From: Pisaster brevispinus
Lineage: Eukaryota > Echinodermata > Asteroidea > Forcipulatida > Asteriidae
Length of the DNA stretch: 64,000 bases
Reading direction: 5' to 3'
Assembly: GCA_023634235.1 (NCBI GenBank)
Contig: JAMKCF010000019.1
Span: forward strand, 4,659,001-4,723,000
Every line of letters begins with the position of its first letter. Positions within the stretch are counted from its first letter, which is position 1. The position numbers and the translations under genes are program-made. The notes under the pieces are model-generated. The model saw only the letters and a program-made list of their open reading frames with translations. It was not told the DNA's origin and did no database searches. Shown piece by piece: positions 55,572 to 64,000 of this stretch.

Positions 55572-57489
55572 TGCAGTCAGGTGAATCATAATTTGCATAG
55601 TGCTTAGCTTTCTAATCAAGTAGGCCTTGACACACGCAGTGGTCACCATCATTGTCTTCCCGGTAAATCATCGTTTAAAGTATGTTATATATTTTTGTGC
55701 ATCTATTTATGGTGTAATGGAAACATTATATTATAAAAACCTGTTTTATTATATGAAGCAGATTTGTTGTTTTTTTATGTGTGAGCCAAAAAGTGTTATA
55801 TCTGCCTGTGTATTATTCTTCCCGCAAGTATTGCTATATTAATCCTCTATATTTGTAAATTTATTGATAACTTTCTGTGATATTAAAGCCGGGTCGCCAT
55901 GGCCTGAGGTGCGTCACAAACGAGTCGGCTTTGATATCACAAAAGAAAGTAAAAACAACCTGTAAAATATTTGATCAGTTTAAACGGTTAACATGCATAT
56001 TAAGTGATTCAATAAATAATTAACCAACCTGTTTTAACGTTTCCACGCATGCAACTCAGTAAAATGATATTTCTATAATTGTCGTTAATGGTAAATGTTT
56101 TTTTGGTGGTTTTTTTTTACACAGGATGTTTTCTGCCTAAGGTTTTAATTGACAGTTGACATTTTGTACATTTTTAAGCGTGCGGAAAGTTGCAATATCT
56201 GACGTCATCATATTATAGCTTAAATGCGTTTTGGAATGAAAGTTGTTGGGTTTTTTGTGATCATTTTGTTGTGAAATGGAAAAACGATCCTGCCAAATAT
56301 GAGAAAGGGATGGTACGATAATGGGAATGATTCCTTCGAAAAGAATTACCCCAAAATTACATAACTGCACTTGTTTGTTAAAAACAGAATTTAAAAAAAA
56401 GAGTATAGCAAAGCTCGTCGAACTACAAAGTTCCAGCCCGACAACTTCGAACAAAAACATCAAATTGTACCAAAAACCGTTTAATTCAAAACTCCACTCA
56501 AAAGGAAACCGTGCCCTGTCCTTACCCTTATGCCACCCCAACCCCCCCCCCCCCCAACAGTCACAGTGTCACAATTTCTGTCATTTTTCAGATTTGTTAT
56601 TTACAATTCAAGATGTCACTGTTAAAAGATTAAACCCGATTTTTGTTTTGTCAATTTTCAAATCGGCATTTTTTCAAAAATGGGGTGAAAATTCCATAAT
56701 TACTCATTAATCAGAAATAACTTGCTCATCATTTCGAATTTTGTCGTCACATTAATAATACTCTTCAATACAGTAACGTTCTTTTCGCAGTGAAAATAAA
56801 TAAATCCTGTGAATAAATACAATTTAGCTTGAATTATTATTTTATAGCCGTTTTAATTTAAATGTATAGTTTATTTTAACAAATATTAATTAATATTATG
56901 TTATTGATTGTGAATTAAACTTTGCCCTAATAGGAACGTAACCATTCGCGAAAACTCTGAGCAGATTAATTTTCCGAGGATTTGAGAAAACTAATTGACT
57001 TTTCTTTGGAGAAATTAAAACATAAACGGGTATTTGTCCGATTCCAAAGTTGTTGAGACATCTTGGATTGTTCAATTTTATTTTCAAGTTTTGATTTAAT
57101 CCGAGGTGGCTTCAAAATGCTGGCCCTGGATGGTATCAGAAAAAGAGGTACAACAAAATAATGTCTTCTTTTTGTTGAATTAAATTACTTTAAATTTATT
57201 TTTTTTTAATGTTGTATAATCATGTTGGTAAAACACGAAAAACAAAGCTGTAGATATCTCGCCTATACGTACAAACTGTGTTCAGTGTGTCAGATTCCCT
57301 GTGTCGAGACTTGTCTACTAATACGTGTTGCTTTACAGGGACACGTTGCCTTCGGACTAGGGCGCTTTGGGATTTAAAAAGCGTTTGTTTTGAAACGAAT
57401 AATTGTAGGAAAGATGTTTGAAAAGTAAAAGTAGAATGTAATGATTTAAAAGTATCATTTCAAACAAGAAATTATGTTGTTTTCCTATT
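55572..57489. other. 3' flank, AT-rich
   Basis: AATAAA at 56011-56016 and ATTAAA at 55882-55887 are possible poly(A) signals. A C run lies at 56545-56557. The frames open on both strands at 56137-56710 have no recognisable domain. Confidence 0.5.
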
Positions 57490-57722
57490 ACTTAGTGAAC
57501 TAACACGGTCCGACGTTTTGTAGGACCACATGTTGTACTCCAAAACATTTCGGACCTTGCTAGTTAACGAAGTAAAAGGAAAACCACACAATTTCGAGGG
57601 ATACTTGTGTGAATCATTATATTCTACTTTTAAAATATATATCCAACCATGTAATTTCATAGCAGACGATTGTTATCGCCCCAAAGCACCCAAACCGAAG
57701 GCAATGTGAACCTTTAATGATC
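57490..57722 (+). repeat. Dispersed repeat family E, copy 2
   Basis: acacggtccgacgttttgta...ccaaaacatttcggacc forms the diverged hairpin. It is followed by gtgtgaatcattatattctac, atccaaccatgtaattt and gaaggcaatgtgaacctttaa. Confidence 0.7.
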
Positions 57723-59582
57723 GGGGTGGCTTGGATGAATTTTACTTTTAAAATTGAAACTTTTGACAGCATTAACACCAGTACTGTCCTGATCGTGTCC
57801 GTCTACTAGAAACTCTGCTGCGGGGTATAAACTGTTGCTCCTTTCAAACACCAGATTCACGTTTCCCTTTGCCATCTTGTACAGAGAAAGGCTCACTTTT
57901 TAAAACCAAACTTTTGCGCAAAAATTCCCGCAATGAAATTTTCCAAGGATTGGATGAATGATGTATTTGATGAAAATTAAAGACGGGAAAGTTCATTCAA
58001 AAAAATTTTCGACTTAAAGATGCAAAGTCCAATTGTCGACCGATTTCACCCCATTACTAAGAATTAAATTTTAAATAGTTACTTGATAGATTGGAGAAAG
58101 TTACAAGCTTGCATAAGGTATTGCAAAAATCTGTCAGTGATTAGCGCTAGTTAAACAAAATTACGAATGAATTATTGTTGGGATCTAGACATAATCTCAT
58201 CCCCATCAGCCATGTACAAATACTCGAGCGAGTATGTTACATGTATATTGTGCAATGCCTTGGCATATTATGCGAAAGTTTTTGTATCGTGTTCGTTTCG
58301 GATCAGCATCATCTGTCAATATTCGCTCAGAGCGAAACAAAAATCAGTTCATGGAATTTTAATCCTGGCTCGGATACAGTTTTAAGAATATGAGTGTCTT
58401 TTGAAGAAATATTTTAGAATATTTCAAAAGTTCATTTTTAGATCCCAGTGAATGAGGGACAGTTGTCATTTTTATCAAGATTGACTACACTATTACCTGC
58501 TGGTGTGAACCTGGGGTAGGCCTAAGAGCTGTACGATATCATCGTCATTTCTTTAGGAAACACTTTGGAACCGACACCTCGACGACAAAACAGGCTTTTG
58601 ATAGTCCACTCTTTGTTTGGGAGTAAGGATCGGAAGTCCCACATCATCTCGCAGTGCATGAAGACGGTGTTGTCGCTTTGCTCTTAGCGTCAACTTCACA
58701 ACGGTAAAGTATACACTTTTAACCGTGTGAGGCATCATCGGATGTCACCCAAAGTAACCGTAGTCCCTTTGGGTGACATCAGACTGGTTCATGCACCTTT
58801 ATGACTGCGTCCTGCTATGTTGTCCACAGGACAAGTTCACTAATCGATGTCTCTTTTGTGGGGGTGAGGTCGTGGGGAATCATGAGCTACTTCGCCCCAT
58901 GCAGTGCCCTGAATCTATGTGTTAATTTCTGGGGGGGGGGGGTGATAACGCTACTATCCAGACCTTTGACTTAAAACATTTTAATGGGTACTGGCATATA
59001 CATGTACTGTCAGTTAAGTTTCAATTACTGTGTTTTTACTACATTGGTATACTCTCTGCTGCCACCTATAGCGTCACAAAACCTCATTCCCTAAATCTGA
59101 GACCATAGAGGCAGATGAATATAAACCATAGTTCACAATCTCAATCATGCTCAAACCCAGTTACAGACACGTCAACTGGTTTTGCAAAGTGAAAGGAGTT
59201 TTGTAGGTCATGAGATTCTGCAGTAGAAACGATGATGACATTTGTGCGCCACACTAAAAAAAGACTCATCGTAGATTTAGACTTTGGTTGAGAATCTCGT
59301 TGAAAGACCAGGGGGCCTCGTAGGTTTGTTTTTTTGTGGGGTTTTTTACATCCTAGGTCATGATGACAAGAGAGAACACAAAGTAGGCGTTACTCCCCTC
59401 CCAATAAAGTTCCCACTGATACGGTATGTCATCCCAACGGGAAAATATACGTGATGTCTTAGAATGTAAATCCCCTAAACTGAAAGATATTAAGTGTTTC
59501 CTTTCTGAAATCTGGCTGTAAGAATGATGTTAAGGCCAGACTAAATTGCAAAGAAGAAAAGGTCTCCGAACTTAAGGATCTG
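57723..59582. other. Intergenic, one hairpin
   Basis: It contains the perfect 14-bp-stem hairpin at 58741-58780 and a G run at 58932-58941. No coding signal. Confidence 0.5.
58741..58780. repeat. Perfect 14-bp hairpin
   Basis: GATGTCACCCAAAG (58741-58754) and CTTTGGGTGACATC (58767-58780) are exact reverse complements around a 12-nt loop. No T run follows it. Confidence 0.85.
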
Positions 59583-59680
59583 GGTCAAATTTCATAGTGC
59601 TGCTCAAGCACAAAACGTAGCTAATCTCAACATAATTATGTCTACCAAAATAAGGTTACCAGTAAAAGTACTACCACACA
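59583..59680 (+). repeat. Dispersed repeat family C, copy 3
   Basis: ggtcaaatttcatagtgctg, ctcaagcacaaaacgtagcta, then a tctaccaaaataaggttacc block, matching 28575-28700. Confidence 0.65.
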
Positions 59681-60499
59681 TAGGCGCTTCCACACTATGA
59701 GCCAAACGATAACTTTGTAAGAGAGGCATGGGAGAGTGAGACAAAAGTAACTATGTTGTCAGTCTTTTCATGTGCATTCCAAAGCTGTTCATGATTATTC
59801 ATAGCATTATGGTGTAATACATCACTCCTCAGATAGCGCCCATGGCCCAGCGAAGTTCATTGTGTTTTAAACCCAGCTGAGGATCAGATGTGATCGATCT
59901 AGCGCTCTTTAAGTCACCATGATAAAGTCTCTAGATCTGCTGCTTTATCCGACTTCTCTCTGCATGTTTTTCTCTTGCGGTTGGATAAAACAGACAAGTT
60001 ATGGGGCAATCTCCTGACGAACAGCTAACACCACTCCGCTGACACTATCAATGAAGAAAGGTAAGCTTAACCTTATAGAGGTAAATCTAAATGTTAAATT
60101 AACCTAAGAAAAGATGGCGGTCCTGAGCCATTTCTCCGGTGTCAACCGAAAGGGGCGACAATTCGCACCCGCAGGTTCGATAAAGCAAGTAATGCTTTGA
60201 CAGCTAATATGCAATAGGGCTTTGACAAAACTGCACGAGCTCTCACTAAGATAGCAGGGCGAAGTGAAGGCAAACGCAAAGACACACCGAAATGTGTTAT
60301 CCTTTTGCCTCCAAAGTAGAAACTGTCTGACAATATCAGTGCAAGTGACAATTCTGATGCACAAATTGAGGACCTATGGCCTCTAGCGTTAGCAACATTG
60401 ATGATGACGATTGCCTAACTGATATTCAGCAAGAAAATTAAGCTAAAGACAATATTTAGGTCTAAAAAATAAAGGGCGAAATTGGCGGCTTTGAAAGAT
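59681..60499. other. Intergenic, nothing firmly recognised
   Basis: An ATG in good context at 60114 (aagatggcggtcc) opens only a 28-codon frame. I could not support a gene or a retroelement remnant. Confidence 0.45.
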
Positions 60500-60740
60500 C
60501 ACACTGTGGGGACGCTGTGTTATTTATATGTCACACTATGGGGACACTGTGTTCTCTATATGTCACACTATGTGGACACTTTGTTCTCTATACGGTCATA
60601 CTGTGGGTACACTGTTTTATCTATATGGTCTACCTGTTGGGGACACCGTTTTCTCTATATGGCAACACTGTGTGGACAATGTTGTTTCTATAATTGGGAC
60701 AATGATCTTTCTATATGATCACCGTGTGGGACTTAATGAT
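60500..60740. repeat. Minisatellite, 32-33 bp unit
   Basis: Six to eight copies of cacactrtggggacactgtgttctctatatggt start at 60500, 60532, 60564, 60597, 60630 and 60663, with two shorter, diverged units after that. The array is contiguous with no unique spacers. Confidence 0.9.
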
Positions 60741-62760
60741 CAAACTGCCATGACATTATGGTTTTATTCCTAATTTAAAGTAAGAACACAGTGTGGTCAC
60801 AATGTGAGGTATACGCAGTATGACCACTATGTGAACACATAGCGTGGGGGAAACAACAATCCGATTTCCCGAATATCCATAACGTTTTCGAAGACTATCC
60901 TCTCAAGTTGAAACAACGTTTCTGCGATCTTTGTTCGTAGTCTGTTGAAGCGTCAAGACAGCTCATCTCCGGTAAAAAAACACACCTCCCATTTGTTCTC
61001 AATTAGTTTGTTATAATGGAAAGCGTCTTCCAAACTTCGGAGACAGGATGAAAGCGAAATTGACCTTCCTTCCTTCTCCTTCTCTATGACTATGAGTCCT
61101 ACGTGCGTAATAACGCGTCCGATGGATGCTCAAACCAATTGTGGGCACACGAAGCCACTGTTTTCTCCAAATAAAAATAGTCTGACTGAAACTTGCTGAT
61201 GAACGTATAGCCCTGCTCTAAACGACGCCGAAGATCCTTTAGTCACATGTTAGAGCAACTCTGTTCAACCTCCAAGCAATAATTACTGGACTTTTGAGTT
61301 TGACCACATTGACCACAGACCTAAAAACTCTTTTCAAAGTCGTTCTTAACGGTCATGAGGGTCATTGACTATATTGACGTATTACCAATATCCGATCCAG
61401 ACTCGACTTAAAAGGACCACAGATTGAACTCGGAAATCCGTCTTTCACACCCCCCCCCCCGACTTTGGACCACTGGAAACACTCAATTTATTTCTAAATT
61501 CAACACAGAAAGGAACCTGTAGCTGACGAACATACAGATTTCACAGACATTCACATATTTTTGACGAAAAACAAACGGAGGGAATTTAAATGAGCCCAGA
61601 CTCGATGATACGACGTTCTGCCCCGGAAAGCTCTGAAAGTCTCCGTGGATGTTTTTTTGTAAAATATTTACACACATAAGTCAATTATTAGCAAAGGCAC
61701 TGATTGATTCCATGTGAGGATTCAGAACGCCAATGCCCATTGCTTTTTAGAGACGGATGGTCAGGTCTCCATGCAGAAATTTGTTGACTTTATTTACTAC
61801 ATTTCTTATGATTTCATGTTCGATATATTGCCGCCATTTTGATCACAGTGCTACTTCAAAGGTAGTTGAAACACAAATCGTTTTCCACATGGGGCACTTT
61901 GCCTCTTTTTCAGTTACTTCTCACCAACTTGTTGTGCAAACGTTACACTGCTTGAAGTTAAAACAAATTGTTTTCCTCCTTGGGTGATTCTAGCACCTAC
62001 GTTACACCGATGTTAGTCTAACATCAGTGTTATTTATTTTATTTCTTACCCAATTTGGGGTACTGTATTACCTTTTCCTTTTGTATTATGTCTTACACAA
62101 GCAAGAGGTTCTAAAAAATATTCGTTTCACCCAAAATTGCAAGTTTGCCCATCCACTTGAATTGCTCAGTGCTGTACAAATGGGATAGATTTTTCCTAGT
62201 TGATTTCGTATTCACAATCAAACTCGCTCAAAACCTTGAAGAATCTATCTCGTGGAACGCAAAGGTAAACCTTCGCTGGAGCCCATCGATCCCATATCCC
62301 ATATCATGGCTGTCACAAGTAACAAAAGGTTTACCCACTTTATGATCACACAATGGGAGTGCCTATTCGACCGTAAATACACGGTTCTATCTCCATGATT
62401 TCAGTGGTGTGTCTACTGTTTAGGTTGGAACCGCGTCTGCTTTACTTATAGACATCTTGCTGGAGTGGTAAGTGTTTCATCGTTAGGGTTGCTTATTAGG
62501 GTTCCACCAGCAAGTGCCGTTCCAAAAGTTGATGAAAAAACTATAAAATACCACACTGGAATCGATACGGCTCGAATCGATAGGCGTTTTTATCTGATCA
62601 CAGGCAACACACCAACAAGTTAGCACCACTATACCATTCACTCCTTTCTCTAAAAAAGGTAGCATCAAAGGTGCGGATCAAAGGGGTGTGGGGTATCCTT
62701 ATAACTTAGGATGAATGATTCAATTTCGTTTATAATCTTGCTTTGAAAAATTTTCAGATA
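60741..62760. other. Intergenic, nothing recognised
   Basis: A C run lies at 61451-61460. No coding or repeat signal beyond that; short frames on both strands look like chance. Confidence 0.5.
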
Positions 62761-62849
62761 TTGTCTGAGATCGCACCACAGAGCATCGTCTTCTTTCGTG
62801 CCTGCGTTGGGCAATTGCAGCCTATCAACACCTCTGCTTTCCATGGTGT

Positions 62850-63010
62850 GAATGTTACACCTCGATGGCCATGTTCAGACAGCGTACTAAAGTTAGACCC
62901 GAACCGGTTTAACTTTACGAGCAGCGGGGGCGGTCGTAAAAATAAAACTACCTTGTGTTCAGACAGCTCGAAGTTAAACCCGATACGGTTTATATTCGGT
63001 TTTAAGAGGT
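62850..63010. repeat. Two-copy direct repeat, possible transposon end
   Basis: catgttcagacagcgtact then gttagacccgaaccggttta at about 62870 recurs as ttgtgttcagacagctcgaa and gttaaacccgatacggttta at about 62955. Related words (gttaaaccggatg, gggttcaacccgattcgg) reappear at 63938-64000, where the window cuts them off. Confidence 0.5.
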
Positions 63011-64000
63011 CAAACAGCACCGTGACCCAACACAACAACATCCGGTTTGTTCACAAAAGCACGCGCACGGCCCTGTCTACGTATATAGTGTATACTGCAA
63101 GCGCTTTTTTAAACATAAATTTTTAAACAGAGCGGGTCTTAAATACCTCGCATTTTTAGATTGCGTTTTTTTCCAGTGTCATGGTGCCATCTGATTACAC
63201 CCCGTGAGTGTCGCAATGCGCCATCCATCATCCATTCATACTTCCACGGGATGTCGGCACTGCAAACACTGCAAAATGCACAATAATTTATCCTGTTTGA
63301 ACTCCTTTACACGGCCATTTTGCATGATATTCTTCTTTGTATTTCAGCTGGCATTTCCATGTCTTTGTGGTCATGACTTTAAATGTTTGTTTTCACAATC
63401 AACTTTGTTGTCGATCAATGTGCTGCATGTACATGCATAAAGAGCACGTGCGTGAAGGTATTTCTGCCAGGCAGCCAATAACGAAATTTCCAGTTGGTTG
63501 ATGTGTAGGACATGGATATTATTGGCCAATAGGAAAATTTGTTATGAGCTATATGTTTTAATAGGGGGAAATGGCAATCTGGGAGATTGTATACGTGTTG
63601 GGATATAGATGTCGGGAGATTGACGCATTTTTCGTGACATGTAAAATTCTGGATACTCCTCAATTCAACGTCCGGTCATTTCCGTTTATTGACGTGTTGA
63701 TTTTCAAGCAGGAATCAACTGACATGGCTGAAAATGTAGCGTTAATATTACTAATTTATACACGATCGTATTCAGAGAGATTTTGGTGAAAACAGACTTA
63801 AATTACGGGCGAGCAAGACGGAAATAACGCGAACGAAATACGCGCGCTTTCTCTCATTTCGATGTGTGTTCGTTTAGGCCTACGTAGGTATATTTACTTA
63901 GCGACCTTACCCAGGTCAGCGGTCATCTGTTGTGAGTTAAACCGGATGTTGTCATTTTTGCCGACCGATTTAACTCATTCGGGTTCAACCCGATTCGGTT
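63011..64000. other. Window end
   Basis: No gene recognised. The last 70 bases carry inverted gttaaaccgg/ccgattcggtt words suggesting an element that continues beyond the window. Confidence 0.4.

Noticed and set aside
56137..56710. Protein-coding genes on either strand of the 3' flank
   Set aside because: Both frames cover the same AT-rich stretch, including a C homopolymer, and neither has a recognisable motif.
60500..60740. CRISPR-like array
   Set aside because: The units are contiguous without unique spacers, degenerate, and in animal DNA. This is a minisatellite.

Overview
The window is eukaryotic DNA dominated by non-coding sequence. It carries one complete multi-exon gene on the + strand, a group A thrombospondin (TSP-1/TSP-2 type). 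The organism is probably a marine invertebrate deuterostome, most likely an echinoderm and perhaps a sea star. I infer this from the invertebrate-grade divergence of the thrombospondin, long AT-leaning introns with canonical GT-AG ends, tRNA-derived SINEs with a 'cgtccttcggat' signature, short inverted-repeat elements with 'cactctaaaaa'-like ends, and many copies of the palindrome TAGGCCTA. The species call is inference only.

Layout. Positions 1-25500 hold no gene I can support. They contain interspersed repeats, foldback and MITE-like elements, one SINE, a 41-unit CT microsatellite, a 170-bp tandem duplication and minisatellites. Positions 25500-26416 look like the promoter region and a non-coding first exon, with inverted CCAAT boxes, two TATA candidates and a strong GTGAGT donor. 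The coding sequence runs from ATG 27266 to TAA 54812-54814 in 24 coding exons. All junctions keep the reading frame and give a predicted protein of 1260 residues.

The protein reads, in order: signal peptide; laminin-G-like thrombospondin N-terminal domain; a long Ser/Asn/Pro-rich linker; a short coiled coil with a CxxxC pair for trimerisation; a von Willebrand factor C domain; three thrombospondin type 1 repeats; three EGF-like domains; the calcium-binding type 3 repeats with an RGD; and the lectin-like C-terminal domain. This is a secreted, multimeric, calcium-binding matrix glycoprotein. The exon plan (non-coding first exon, short signal exon, large N-terminal exon, one type 1 repeat per phase-1/phase-1 exon) matches what I recall of vertebrate THBS1/THBS2. 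Introns carry SINEs in both orientations and several dispersed repeats.

Downstream of 54814 lies a 3' UTR of uncertain end. An intriguing open segment at 55388-55571 follows, with a predicted membrane anchor, a possible splice donor and an NRF1-like palindrome about 100 bp upstream, but TTG where ATG would be expected. The rest, to 64000, is repeats and a 32-33 bp minisatellite. I found no CRISPR array, operon, prophage or other prokaryotic system. The most unusual features are sequence departures within the thrombospondin, the possible downstream first exon and a nested transposon.
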